A stretch of 64,000 bases of DNA from Sulfurovum sp. (GTDB lineage: Bacteria > Campylobacterota > Campylobacteria > Campylobacterales > Sulfurovaceae), in NCBI GenBank assembly GCA_030949725.1, contig JAUZSE010000018.1, forward strand, positions 1 to 64,000, in the 5' to 3' direction. A model generated the notes under the pieces. The model searched no databases. It saw nothing but the letters and a program-made list of their open reading frames with translations, and had not been told where the DNA came from. Shown piece after piece: positions 18,935 to 28,880 of this stretch. Both the position numbers and the translations under genes were made by a program. The first letter of the stretch is position 1. Each line of letters starts with the position of its first letter.

Positions 18935-19195
18935 TTGTCAACATTAAACATAGAAATAGAAAAACACATTAAAAAACTGGTAAATCCTCTTAAACATCCC
19001 GATGAGCTACTTGAAGTACTTAAATTAAAGCTTACTAAGAAAGAGTTAAAACTCTTAAAATCATGGGCAGAAGATATGCCTCAAAAAGAGTTAGAAGAGA
19101 GTTTACAGGTAGATGAAGAACGCTATGCCCAGCTTTCAACAAAACTGATTAAGAAGTTGAATCAAGAGAAGATCAAACAAGCGATGTGTGTCTAG
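18935..19195 (+). CDS. Small helical protein, possible helix-turn-helix
   Basis: This 86-residue, highly charged alpha-helical protein starts at TTG 18935 behind an AGGAAAAAC stretch, directly after crcB. The C-terminal half (LTKKELKLLKSWAEDMPQ, then KELEESLQVDEERYAQLS) reads like a sigma-factor-type or winged helix-turn-helix, but this is by eye. A longer reading of the same frame runs back through crcB in a wrong frame and is not real. Its TAG stop overlaps the rmuC stop on the other strand. Confidence 0.6.
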   Translation: MSTLNIEIEKHIKKLVNPLKHPDELLEVLKLKLTKKELKLLKSWAEDMPQKELEESLQVDEERYAQLSTKLIKKLNQEKIKQAMCV

Positions 19196-19948
19196 TCATA
19201 CGTTTCCCCACGCAGTCCCTTGGGTATATTCTTGCTCGTTTGGGCACCTAGCTCTTTGAGTTGTTCTACTTGACGTAGAAGATTTCCTTCTCCATCACTT
19301 AGCTTGTTTCTCGCAAAAGAAAAACTGCCTTGTATGCCGTCTATTTGTTTCGATATTTTCATTATATCTTCAGAAAAACCAACAAATTTATCATACTCTC
19401 TTTATCTCTTGTTTGTGGCTATGCATCAGTTCTGCCTGTGCAGAAGCATTACGTGATTCATTCTCTATCTTCATCAACAAACGGGCATTATTGATATGAG
19501 ATTTATTGTTTTCTTCTTGTATTCTACGATTGTGTGACTGAAGCTCTTTGTAATCATTAGACAATAATATATAAAGACTTTCTGCACCTTCAAGTTTTGC
19601 ACGCACTTGACTTAATTCTTTTTCACGCTCATTATACTCACCCTGTAAGAGTAAGAAATCTTCAGTATTTGATTTCAATATCTCTTTTGTTTCATCAAAC
19701 TGCAAGAGACTCTGTGTATCACTTGCATTTTGGATTTTATAGGCTTGCAAGTCTTCTTCTATCTGCTCGATGTATGCTATTTTTTCTTTATTGTCAATCT
19801 CTATATTCCAATATCTATTTTTATACGTCTTGATCCGCATAGATGAAATGATCACCACAAGTACAATAACCATAAATACAATAAGTGCGATGAGAGTAAA
19901 GAGCATTAAACTAGAGTCATTTTGTATTATTTCTAAAAACTTTTGCAT
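19192..19948 (-). pseudogene. rmuC: RmuC remnant lacking the nuclease-like domain
   Basis: ATG 19948 (AGGGG upstream) opens an RmuC-type N-terminus: one membrane helix (residues about 12-36) and a long coiled coil up to HSHKQEIKRV, then a stop near 19390. Read one frame over, the downstream sequence is the RmuC C-terminal end: YDKFVGFSEDIMKISKQI, SDGEGNLLRQVEQLKELGAQTSKNIP. Family proteins carry a core of some 200 or more residues between these parts (RmuC-type nuclease fold); it is absent here. An internal deletion with loss of frame is the simplest reading. Confidence 0.75.
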
Positions 19949-19950
19949 AC

Positions 19951-20469
19951 TTATCCCCTGATCATGTCGTACTCTTTTGGATAATGACACTGCATCATTT
20001 TTTTAGAGAGCATATTTTTTCCATACTTTATATGCTTAAAAACGATCTGTACTTTATTGTCTAGGTTGTCAAAGTAGGCTATACTGTGAAGCTTTTTTTG
20101 ATGAAGCTGAATCGTATAATGTTTGTCTTCATACTGTGCTACATAGATAGTCTTACTGTGTAATTTTGCATGCTCCAATACCTTGGCGATATCTATCCCT
20201 TTTAATATATAGTAAGACGAAACCTGTTGTAGATCATGATCTACAACAAGCAGTTCCTGACCATCCGTGCATACTTCTTTTTTTGTCGGTTGGGTATAAC
20301 TCCACTTGAAATCTCTTTCATTAGAAAAAGAAACTTTCCCCGCGTATTTTATTATTTTACCTTTTGTATTGGTGATAGTTTGTATAAAATCCGCTTGAAA
20401 ACTTTTTGGTAACGTAATAGCCGCACAAGCCATAGATGATAGTAATAATAGTAATGATAAGAGTCTCAT
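19951..20469 (-). CDS. lolA: Outer-membrane lipoprotein carrier LolA
   Basis: This protein of about 172 residues has a cleavable signal peptide (MRLLSLLLLLSSMACA) and the LolA beginning SFQADFIQTITNTKGK. The half-barrel strands follow (YAGKVSFSNERDFKWSYTQP, VCTDGQELLVVD). LolA ferries lipoproteins from LolCDE to the outer membrane. ATG 20469 has AAAAGGAAAAAA before it and is preferred over a start 24 bases upstream. lolC/E at 23299 is nearby. Confidence 0.85.
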   Translation of the reverse strand: MRLLSLLLLLSSMACAAITLPKSFQADFIQTITNTKGKIIKYAGKVSFSNERDFKWSYTQPTKKEVCTDGQELLVVDHDLQQVSSYYILKGIDIAKVLEHAKLHSKTIYVAQYEDKHYTIQLHQKKLHSIAYFDNLDNKVQIVFKHIKYGKNMLSKKMMQCHYPKEYDMIRG

Positions 20470-20633
20470 TTTTTTTCCTTTTAATGCTTGCAAATATACC
20501 TAATTAGCACTTGTACTGTGCTAATATCTGTCATATTATCACAAAACATTGCATATATTCATCATTGTAATAACGGCTTATTAATCATAATTTAGATAAA
20601 ATAATAACAATTTATGCAAAGGCAAACCCTACA

Positions 20634-23267
20634 ATGATAAAAAGCATCCTCAAAGTTTTCGGCACCAAAAATGATAAAATCGTTAAAGACTATCTCAAAA
20701 AAGTTAAAGGTATCAATGCCCTTGAAGCACAGTATGAAGCGATGGATGATGATGCACTGAAAGCTGCATTCTCTGCACTTAAAGAAGAGGTACTCTCAGA
20801 TACAAAAACATTGGATGATGTACTCAATGACTCTTTTGCCATTACAAGAGAAGTGAGTAAACGTACTCTAGGGTTGAGACACTATGATGTACAAATGGTT
20901 GGGGGTATGGTACTCCATGATGGTAACATCGCTGAAATGAAAACAGGTGAAGGAAAAACACTTGTTGCCACACTTGCCGTTGTCCTTAATGCTATGACAG
21001 GTAAGGGTCTACACATCGTTACAGTCAATGACTACCTTGCAAGCCGTGACAGTGAGGAAATGACTCCTATCTACAACTTCTTAGGATATACAGTAGGATG
21101 TTTAACCGCAGATATTCATGATGACATGGGAAGAAAAGCCCAGTATGACGCAGACATAACCTACGGAACAAATAACGAGTATGGTTTTGACTACCTTCGT
21201 GACAATATGAAAGTACGTGCAGAAGAAAAAGCACAACGTGTACATAACTATGCGATTATTGATGAAGTCGATTCTATTCTTATTGATGAAGCCAGAACAC
21301 CTTTGATCATCTCTGGTCCTACCCAACGTGACCATAACCATTATGCAAGAGCTGATGGCATTGCCCAAAAAATGCTAAGTGGAGAGAAACTTAAAACTAA
21401 AGCAGGTGAACCAGAAGAAACTACGGGTGATTTCATCGTAGATGAGAAAAACAGAACTATTATTATGACAGAAGATGGGCTTCAAAAAGCACAAGATCTT
21501 TTTGAAGTAGAAAACCTTTATAACCTTGAAAATGCTGCACTTTCACATCATCTTGACCAAGCACTCAAAGCACACTATATCTTTGAAAAAGATGTTGACT
21601 ATGTCATACAAAACAATGAAGTTATCATTGTGGATGAATTTACAGGAAGACTCTCTGAAGGTCGTAGATACTCTGAAGGCCTACACCAAGCACTTGAGGC
21701 AAAAGAAGGTGTAGAGATACAGGAAGAGTCACAAACTTTGGCAGAGATCACTTACCAAAACTACTTTAGACTGTATGAAAAACTTTCAGGTATGACAGGA
21801 ACAGCACAAACTGAAGCCACAGAATTTTCACAAATTTATGGACTGGATGTTATCTCTATCCCTACCAATGTACCTGTCGAACGTTTGGACAAAAATGACC
21901 TTATTTACAATACAGAACGTGAGAAACTAGACGCTGTAGTAAAACGTGTAAGAGAACTTCATGCCAAAGGTCAGCCTGTTCTTATAGGTACGGCTTCCAT
22001 TGAAAAGTCTGAAATGATAGACGAACGACTCAAAAAAGAGAAGATTCCACATAATATGCTCAATGCCAAAAACCATGCACAAGAAGCAGAAATCATTATG
22101 AATGCTGGACAGAAAGCAGCGGTCACCGTTGCTACAAATATGGCAGGACGTGGGGTTGACATTAAGATAGATGATGAAGTCCAAAACCTTGGTGGTCTTA
22201 TGATACTAGGAACGGAACGTCATGAAAGTAGACGTATAGATAATCAGCTTAGAGGTCGTTCAGGACGGCAAGGTAGCGCAGGTGAGAGTCAATTTTTCTT
22301 AAGTCTTGATGATAATCTTCTTCGTATTTTCGGGGGAGATAAGATTAGAAATATCATGAACAAACTAGGTGTAGAAGATGGTGAATATATTGATTCTAAG
22401 ATTGTTACACGCTCTGTAGAGAAAGCACAAAAGAAAGTAGAAAACCAACACTATGAATCAAGAAAACATATCTTAGAGTATGATGATGTAGCCAATCACC
22501 AACGTAAAGCGATCTACGCATTTAGAAACCAGTTACTCGACACAAAATTTGACATCGCTGGAAAAATAAAAGAGAACCGTGAAGAATACATTGCACATCT
22601 TATGGCAGAAGCAGAGATCTTTGCAGGTATGCCAATGGAAGACTTTGACGTGGAAAAACTTGCAGCACTCATCAAGGAAGAACTTCATATAGCAGTAGAA
22701 GCTGAACAGTTTAAAAACAAAGAAGTGGAAGAGATGACTAGCATGATACGAGATATGATGGTAAATCTTTATGAAGCAAAAATGTCAGAGATAGATCCAG
22801 AGCAAAGAACAGACATTGAGCGTATCTTATATCTACAAGTACTTGATCCACAATGGAGAGATCATTTGTATGAAATGGATGTCCTCAAAACGGGTATCAG
22901 TCTTAGAGGATACAACCAAAAAGATCCACTAACAGAGTACAAACAAGACTCCTACAAACTCTTTATGGATCTTGTCCAGCGTATTAAATTTGAAGCAGTG
23001 AAAGTCCTTCAGCTTGTACAGTTTAACTTTGACTCTCCAGAAGAAGAAGAAGCGGCTATTGAAAATATACGTGAAGAACTTGAATCTGATGTAGCAGATG
23101 CAACACTCAGTACAGATGAAGCTGTAAAGAAAAAAAATACACCTTTCACTGCAGAGAAAAAACCAAAAAGAAATGACCCTTGTCCTTGTGGTTCCGGAAA
23201 AAAATATAAAAACTGTTGTGGAAAAAGTGGTCCTAAAAAGGGTTTATTGTCTACACAAAACGCATAG
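20634..23267 (+). CDS. secA: Preprotein translocase ATPase SecA
   Basis: An 877-residue motor ATPase of the Sec pathway. Visible features are Walker [14 protein letters not shown] (about residues 102-114), [13 protein letters not shown], the [11 protein letters not shown] motif, the DEAD-like helicase 2 block [10 protein letters not shown], and the C-terminal zinc tail [13 protein letters not shown] that binds SecB or phospholipids. It is intact and of normal length, while several other core genes in the window are frameshifted. Confidence 0.97.
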   Translation: MIKSILKVFGTKNDKIVKDYLKKVKGINALEAQYEAMDDDALKAAFSALKEEVLSDTKTLDDVLNDSFAITREVSKRTLGLRHYDVQMVGGMVLHDGNIAEMKTGEGKTLVATLAVVLNAMTGKGLHIVTVNDYLASRDSEEMTPIYNFLGYTVGCLTADIHDDMGRKAQYDADITYGTNNEYGFDYLRDNMKVRAEEKAQRVHNYAIIDEVDSILIDEARTPLIISGPTQRDHNHYARADGIAQKMLSGEKLKTKAGEPEETTGDFIVDEKNRTIIMTEDGLQKAQDLFEVENLYNLENAALSHHLDQALKAHYIFEKDVDYVIQNNEVIIVDEFTGRLSEGRRYSEGLHQALEAKEGVEIQEESQTLAEITYQNYFRLYEKLSGMTGTAQTEATEFSQIYGLDVISIPTNVPVERLDKNDLIYNTEREKLDAVVKRVRELHAKGQPVLIGTASIEKSEMIDERLKKEKIPHNMLNAKNHAQEAEIIMNAGQKAAVTVATNMAGRGVDIKIDDEVQNLGGLMILGTERHESRRIDNQLRGRSGRQGSAGESQFFLSLDDNLLRIFGGDKIRNIMNKLGVEDGEYIDSKIVTRSVEKAQKKVENQHYESRKHILEYDDVANHQRKAIYAFRNQLLDTKFDIAGKIKENREEYIAHLMAEAEIFAGMPMEDFDVEKLAALIKEELHIAVEAEQFKNKEVEEMTSMIRDMMVNLYEAKMSEIDPEQRTDIERILYLQVLDPQWRDHLYEMDVLKTGISLRGYNQKDPLTEYKQDSYKLFMDLVQRIKFEAVKVLQLVQFNFDSPEEEEAAIENIREELESDVADATLSTDEAVKKKNTPFTAEKKPKRNDPCPCGSGKKYKNCCGKSGPKKGLLSTQNA

Positions 23268-23298
23268 TTAACTAAATTTCTATATTTATGAATACACT

Positions 23299-24522
23299 AT
23301 GAAAACAAAAAATACTACTTCGCCTAACAAAAAATTTGTTAGGCATATCATCAAGCATTACCTCAAATACGACAAAGAAAATCCTTTTATTTTTATCTCT
23401 GGGATGTTAGCCTTTTTAGGTATAGCTGCTGGTGTCATGGTCTTGATGATTGCTATGGGGATTATGAACGGCACACAAAAAGAATTTAGTAAAAGACTTT
23501 TTGTTATGAACTATCCACTTACCATACTTCCCATCGCAGAAGACTCAGTCAATGATACACTCATCGCTTCACTCTCCAAACAATTTCCTCAGCTTCAATT
23601 TAGTCCTTATTACACTACACAAGTTATAACCAAAAATGATGGTGCAGTCCAAGGATCACTACTTTATGGGGTGGACTATCACAAAGAGAGTAAAATCAAT
23701 GACATTTTCAAAAAAGCTAGAGGAGATGAAAAAAGTAAATTTAGAGTAGTCATGGGAGAAGGTCTCTCTTTTGAAATGAATGTACTTCAAAAAGACAAAG
23801 TAACGCTTTATTTTTCAGAGCAACAAGCCATAGGCTTTGGTACGATGCCTTTACAAAAACGATTTATTGTCGATGGTGTGTTTAAGTCTGGACTCAAAGC
23901 CTATGATAAAGCCATCATGTATACGTCACTTGAAGCCTTTGAAAAACTCTTAAAACGCAAACATGGAAGCTATGATGGAGTGCATATTTATACAGAACAT
24001 CCTATGGATGAAATAGCGAAAATTAAAGCCGTTTTACCTGAAATGACGGTCATAGAAGGATGGTGGGAACAAAATGGGAATTTCTTCGCTGCTATGGAGA
24101 TGGAGAAAAAAGCTCTTTTTCTCGTTCTTCTTCTTATCATACTTGTAGCCTCACTGAACATTATCTCTTCACTCTTAATGACAGTGATGAGTAGAAGATC
24201 CGAAATTGCTCTCATGCGTACACTAGGAGCAACCAAAAAAGAAATAAGAAGCATCTTTTTTAGACTAGGAATCATCATAGGCTCTGCTGGTATCCTAGCA
24301 GGTAGCCTACTTGGTGCGTTTGGTATATGGCTACTTACTACCTTTGATATTATTTCCATGCCTGCAGATGTCTACGGTAGTTCTAAACTACCTGTAGATC
24401 TAAGTATGAATGATTTTGGCTTTATACTACTAGGTACGAGTATCATCATCTTACTCTCAGCCCTCTACCCTGCCAAAAAAGCCTCCCAAACAGATCCGCT
24501 TACTGTATTGAGGAATGAGTAA
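23299..24522 (+). CDS. Lipoprotein-releasing ABC permease (LolC/LolE family)
   Basis: A 407-residue inner-membrane permease with an N-terminal helix (residues about 36-60), a large periplasmic MacB-like domain, and a C-terminal FtsX core of three helices with SLLMTVMSRRSEIALMRTLGATKKEI. It ends in the typical YPAKKASQTDPLTVLRNE. It extracts lipoproteins for LolA. Epsilonproteobacteria often have one LolC/E-type subunit (LolF-like), so I do not choose a symbol. No ATPase gene is adjacent. Confidence 0.86.
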   Translation: MKTKNTTSPNKKFVRHIIKHYLKYDKENPFIFISGMLAFLGIAAGVMVLMIAMGIMNGTQKEFSKRLFVMNYPLTILPIAEDSVNDTLIASLSKQFPQLQFSPYYTTQVITKNDGAVQGSLLYGVDYHKESKINDIFKKARGDEKSKFRVVMGEGLSFEMNVLQKDKVTLYFSEQQAIGFGTMPLQKRFIVDGVFKSGLKAYDKAIMYTSLEAFEKLLKRKHGSYDGVHIYTEHPMDEIAKIKAVLPEMTVIEGWWEQNGNFFAAMEMEKKALFLVLLLIILVASLNIISSLLMTVMSRRSEIALMRTLGATKKEIRSIFFRLGIIIGSAGILAGSLLGAFGIWLLTTFDIISMPADVYGSSKLPVDLSMNDFGFILLGTSIIILLSALYPAKKASQTDPLTVLRNE

Positions 24523-24524
24523 AA

Positions 24525-25364
24525 CTACTCGAACATCTTCATAAGAGAATTTCCACCTTGAATAAAATTAAACATAGAATCCTCCTCTTCCTCTTCAAAA
24601 ATATTAAGAGGAGAGTTATCAAAGAGTCCGAACATCGTGTTATACATTTTAGAAGAATTATACATCATACCTGACATCATTTCTGCTGACTCACCAGAGT
24701 ATTTCATACCTTTATAGATCGATTGTCCTGTATCTTTTACGCCTCCTAGTCCAGGTATACTAATACCTGGTATATCTATCCCAAAAATACCTTTTTCTTT
24801 TTTCTTTTTCTTCTTCTCTCCAAATAAGCTTCCCAAACCAAAACTAGGTAAGCCAAAACTGCTATCTCCTTCAAGATCTAATGTTTTTTTAAGAGCATTC
24901 ACCGTATTTCTAAAAGAGTACTCTCCTTCAATTTCCCCATCCATATACAATGCCTCTTGGAGACTCGACACATGTTTATCTAAATAACTTTCATTTCTAG
25001 GGACTTCATATTTTATATCTAGTTCCTCTCGTATCGCGTTTAGTTTTTTCTCTTTTCCACTCAGTTCCTTGATGCCCAGTTCTCTTCTAATCTGTTGTAA
25101 CTTATCTTCATTTTTAGAGGCTAAAGGCTCTTTTTGAACAGGCACTATATACCGTAAAGATTCTATAGGAGTAGGCAATACTTCTATAGGTTTAGGTACT
25201 ATAGGTTTAGGCACTATTTCAGCTTCAACAGGAATTTCATCCTGAATATTATATTTATTTTTTATATCTTCTAAGTTTTGTTGGATCAATAAGTCTGATT
25301 CGCTCATATACTCAGCCAAAAGAAACGTATTGAAGCTTATGATAAGTAAAAAAAGTTTATGCAT
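24525..25364 (-). CDS. Secreted protein of unknown function
   Basis: This 279-residue protein has an N-terminal signal peptide (LFLLIISFNTFLLAEY). A Pro/Val/Ile-rich linker follows (residues about 40-75), with two related charged helices (LQQIRRELGIKE, LNAIREELDIKYE), then a Gly/Phe/Ser stretch with a run of Lys (FGEKKKKKKEKG) and a Met-rich helix (SGMMYNSSKMYNTMFG). I do not recognise the family. It converges with lolC/E and shares strand with the AsmA-like gene upstream. Confidence 0.6.
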   Translation of the reverse strand: MHKLFLLIISFNTFLLAEYMSESDLLIQQNLEDIKNKYNIQDEIPVEAEIVPKPIVPKPIEVLPTPIESLRYIVPVQKEPLASKNEDKLQQIRRELGIKELSGKEKKLNAIREELDIKYEVPRNESYLDKHVSSLQEALYMDGEIEGEYSFRNTVNALKKTLDLEGDSSFGLPSFGLGSLFGEKKKKKKEKGIFGIDIPGISIPGLGGVKDTGQSIYKGMKYSGESAEMMSGMMYNSSKMYNTMFGLFDNSPLNIFEEEEEDSMFNFIQGGNSLMKMFE

Positions 25365-25402
25365 GTTTTGCCTTTAGAGGTAGTAAGTAATTATACACTA
25401 TT

Positions 25403-27967
25403 TTATTTATTTAGTATATGTGCTGGAGACTCTAGTGTTCTTTTGAGTATATCTAGAGGTAAAAGAAGCATTTCTTGTACACCAGTAGTCGTCACACTAG
25501 GCTTATCTAAACTGCCTGTAATCTTCAGTCCTACAGTCACACTTTTGTCTTTTCCCATCAAGATATAACCCAATACAGGAATACTCCCCAACACATTTCC
25601 TAATTTACGGGCAACCTGAATTGCAAGATTCATATCAATCATATTGTTCTTCAAATCAAGTTTACCTTTACCTACTATCGTGGCAGAAGCTCCCTTGATA
25701 TAGATAGAATCAAAGATAAACATATCTTTACCTATACGTCTATACTCTACAACACCTTCTTCTATGATGAACCCTTCTGTAGAAAAACCTGGTTTTTGTA
25801 AAGCTACTAAAGCAGGTAAAGTATTGATAAAAGCCAATGTATTATTGTAAACTTTAAAGTCTTTCATTACTCCACCCTCTACAATCACCTCACCTTCCAT
25901 AGTCTTTTTAGGATTTCCTGTACTCTTTAGTGTGTAACGCCCCTTGTGTAAACCTTTAAAATTAATCATAGGATGCAATACCTTGTCTGTAATACGAAAA
26001 GCCTGTACATTTACAATATCTGTTTTCTTAGAAAATTTTATAATATCTCCAGAGGCACTGCCTATGGCTTTAATATCACCATTTTTTTTCACAGTAACAT
26101 CATAACTATCTAAAATTAAGCGATAATCACCATACCTTAAATGGCTATTTTTACCCAAAATGGTCAAGCTATTTCCCTTTTCTTTTGCGTCCTTCTTCTG
26201 TATCGCTAAAAACTTTTCAAGATCAATGTTTAAATTTTTAAGTTTAATTCTTGATTTAGATTTATTATAATGTATACGTTTATTAAAAGCAAATAGTTCT
26301 ATATCAGAAGCTATAATTTTTCCTTTAAATGGTACTTTTGTTTTACATTGATTCTTTTTTTCATAGAGAAAACATGATTTACGGTTTACCATGCCCTGAA
26401 AGGTGTAGGTCTTAAAGTCTTTTGTTTTTATCTTTATATTACCATTTCGCTCCAAAGGTATACTCTTAGCCAAATACTTTTTTATTTTACTAAGGTCTTT
26501 CAACCTGAGTGTTGTTTCCTTTTTCTTATGATGAAGTTCTAAAGCAAATTTGATAATATCTATAGTTATATCTTTTTTATAGGTTAGTACAAAAGGAAAC
26601 TTCTCATTTTTGAGTGAAAATATAGTTTCTTTCTTTGATTTAAATTTAATATCTTTTGCATCAAAAACAAAATTTGCCTTCTTCTTATCTAAATCCATTT
26701 TACCCTCTAATATCCCTTCAACCATCTTATCTTTTATATATAAGTCATGAAGAGAAATGAACCCTTTTTCATAGTGTAAAATACCTTTCACAATGGGAAG
26801 CCTAACTTTATCTAACCAGACATCCCCTTTCGTAAAATTTACATCTAGTATAAAATTAGAATAATCATTTTTTAAACCTATCTCTGCTAAAAACACTGCC
26901 TTCATCTTTCCACTTGTTTGCTTGACTGCTATGTGTATCCCATAAGATTTGATTAAATCCTGCATGACTTTATCAAAGGGGGTATCTGCTTCGATATGAA
27001 GCTTTAAAGTAATATTATTATCCATAATATTGACGACAGACACCCTACTACCTTCTAAACTTTTATTTTTATATGTGGGTAATTTTAATTCGAAAAATAC
27101 TCCTTCATTTTTATAGCTCAATACAAAATTTGATGCTATTACAGGAGCCACATCTTCTTTAAAATGAATTTTAACATTAGAAAATAACACTTCTGTTCTC
27201 AATGCGTCCACATCCATCTCAAACTTTCCATCGCTTACATTGGCTTTACCCTTAAGAGAAAGTAGCTTATATGTTTCCGCTTCTACTTTGTCAAGTACCC
27301 AAGATCTTATGATTTCTTTACTATTCAATTTTGTGATAATGGGGTGGAGATCATTAAATTTATCACTTTGTATATCAAAATCCACCGTATTATCTATTTT
27401 ATTTGCAAAGAAACTTCCTTGAATACCATAGGCAGAAAAAGTACCCTCTGTTTTTAAACCCTCGGTATTCAAGTCATACAGTAGCTTTCCATGTATCTCT
27501 ACATCCTCTTCTTTCCAATATAACATTGAGATCTCAGCTTCTAAGGTTTCCCCCAGTCTATGGATATTTCCTGCAATCTCATACCTATCATTATTCATAT
27601 AGAGTATATCGTCTGTAAAAATCATGTTCATATGGTTGTCTTTAAACACTACCTTCTCAAGTTCAATATAGTTAAAAAAGGTAAAAAGGTATTTAATATT
27701 ATCAAACGTTTCATCTATATTTTTAAAAGAAGGCTCTTCTTTACTCTTAGGGATAGTGATATGATCTGCTATGAGTGTGAGTTTTTTATCGAGTTTTATG
27801 TATAATCCACTTATCTGATAGTCTCCAACTTTTAGTGTATCTAGTTTGATACCCACACGAAGCCAAATGAAAAAAGCCAGAAAAAGGACAAAGAAAAAAA
27901 TGAGTGTATTACGTACAAGTACATGGATGAGATGGGCAGAAAATATTGCACTGGTTTTGATCATCAC
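25403..27967 (-). CDS. AsmA/YhdP-like periplasm-spanning protein (DUF3971)
   Basis: An 854-residue protein with one N-terminal membrane helix (IFFFVLFLAFFIWLRVG) and a long beta-rich extracytoplasmic body. The C-terminal AsmA-like end has KGRYTLKSTGNPKKTMEGEV, VKDLK-like strands and VLGYILMGKDKSVTVGLKITGSLDKP. Such proteins are thought to move phospholipids between the membranes. The start region overlaps the divergently transcribed mltG by up to 68 bases. AAAAGG lies nine bases before the two adjacent ATG codons (27967 and 27964). Confidence 0.8.
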   Translation of the reverse strand: MMIKTSAIFSAHLIHVLVRNTLIFFFVLFLAFFIWLRVGIKLDTLKVGDYQISGLYIKLDKKLTLIADHITIPKSKEEPSFKNIDETFDNIKYLFTFFNYIELEKVVFKDNHMNMIFTDDILYMNNDRYEIAGNIHRLGETLEAEISMLYWKEEDVEIHGKLLYDLNTEGLKTEGTFSAYGIQGSFFANKIDNTVDFDIQSDKFNDLHPIITKLNSKEIIRSWVLDKVEAETYKLLSLKGKANVSDGKFEMDVDALRTEVLFSNVKIHFKEDVAPVIASNFVLSYKNEGVFFELKLPTYKNKSLEGSRVSVVNIMDNNITLKLHIEADTPFDKVMQDLIKSYGIHIAVKQTSGKMKAVFLAEIGLKNDYSNFILDVNFTKGDVWLDKVRLPIVKGILHYEKGFISLHDLYIKDKMVEGILEGKMDLDKKKANFVFDAKDIKFKSKKETIFSLKNEKFPFVLTYKKDITIDIIKFALELHHKKKETTLRLKDLSKIKKYLAKSIPLERNGNIKIKTKDFKTYTFQGMVNRKSCFLYEKKNQCKTKVPFKGKIIASDIELFAFNKRIHYNKSKSRIKLKNLNIDLEKFLAIQKKDAKEKGNSLTILGKNSHLRYGDYRLILDSYDVTVKKNGDIKAIGSASGDIIKFSKKTDIVNVQAFRITDKVLHPMINFKGLHKGRYTLKSTGNPKKTMEGEVIVEGGVMKDFKVYNNTLAFINTLPALVALQKPGFSTEGFIIEEGVVEYRRIGKDMFIFDSIYIKGASATIVGKGKLDLKNNMIDMNLAIQVARKLGNVLGSIPVLGYILMGKDKSVTVGLKITGSLDKPSVTTTGVQEMLLLPLDILKRTLESPAHILNK

Positions 27968-28844
27968 ATTTGCCTTTTATACTACCATGCCTATCAAAAC
28001 TACACGGACTCTTTTAGTTCCTCAAGGCTCTATTACACATATTATATCACAGCTGACACAAAAAGGCTATGCACTTTCTGCTATAGACAAGTACTTATTG
28101 GTTTTTTTGGGAAAACCACAAAGTGGTTGGGTAGATATAGGAGAGACCGACTTAAATCGTATTGATTTTCTCCATAAACTTACCACCGCAAAAGCAAAAA
28201 TGGAAGAGATCACCCTCATCCCTGGTGAAACAACTGAGGTTTTCCTCTCTTTAGTAGCAATAGATATGCAACTAGATGCAGATAAATTAAAGACCTACTA
28301 TAAGACATTAGCACAGTATCCTGAAGCAGGTATCTATGCAGATACTTACTATGTACCTTATGGAATGCAAGAAAAACATCTTATTCATTTTCTACTCTCT
28401 TCCTCTGAAAAAAGATATAAAGAAATTTCTAATAAAATTTATGGTGTCTACAACAAAAAGAAGTGGTTAAAGATACTCATAACCGCTTCCATCATACAAA
28501 AAGAAGCTGCCAACATAAAAGAGATGCCTCTAGTCTCATCCGTGATCCATAACCGTCTAAAAAAAGGTATGCGATTACAAATGGATGGCACATTAAATTA
28601 TGGAAAATACTCACATATCAAGATCACCCCACAACGCATCAAAAATGACAAAAGCAGGTTCAACACCTACAAATACAAAGGCCTACCCCACTCACCCATC
28701 GGTGCAGTAAGCATACATGCCATAAAAGCAGCCATAAAACCAGCCAAAACAAAGTATCTTTATTTTATGAAAAATGCACAGGGTGTTCATGACTTTAGTG
28801 ATACCTTTAAAAAGCATCGTGCGAATGTTAGGAAGGCAAGGTGA
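27900..28844 (+). CDS. mltG: Endolytic murein transglycosylase MltG
   Basis: MltG cleaves nascent glycan strands at the inner membrane. The protein has an N-terminal helix (IALVLIITFAFYTTM) and a YceG/MltG domain with the catalytic region ITASIIQKEAAN (Glu) and the signature VIHNRLKKGMRLQMDGTLNYG, then YKGLPHSPIGAVS. ATG 27900, with AAGGA about nine bases upstream, gives about 314 residues; an in-frame ATG at 27846 would add an improbable basic leader lying further inside the AsmA-like gene. Confidence 0.9.
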   Translation: MSVLRTSTWMRWAENIALVLIITFAFYTTMPIKTTRTLLVPQGSITHIISQLTQKGYALSAIDKYLLVFLGKPQSGWVDIGETDLNRIDFLHKLTTAKAKMEEITLIPGETTEVFLSLVAIDMQLDADKLKTYYKTLAQYPEAGIYADTYYVPYGMQEKHLIHFLLSSSEKRYKEISNKIYGVYNKKKWLKILITASIIQKEAANIKEMPLVSSVIHNRLKKGMRLQMDGTLNYGKYSHIKITPQRIKNDKSRFNTYKYKGLPHSPIGAVSIHAIKAAIKPAKTKYLYFMKNAQGVHDFSDTFKKHRANVRKAR

Positions 28845-28880
28845 AGTTACTCATTCCACAACTCCAGTTGTATCCCCAAT

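Noticed and set aside
28858-28871. ACAACT/AGTTGT hairpin after mltG as a terminator
   Set aside because: Only six base pairs with a two-base loop and no T run; probably chance.
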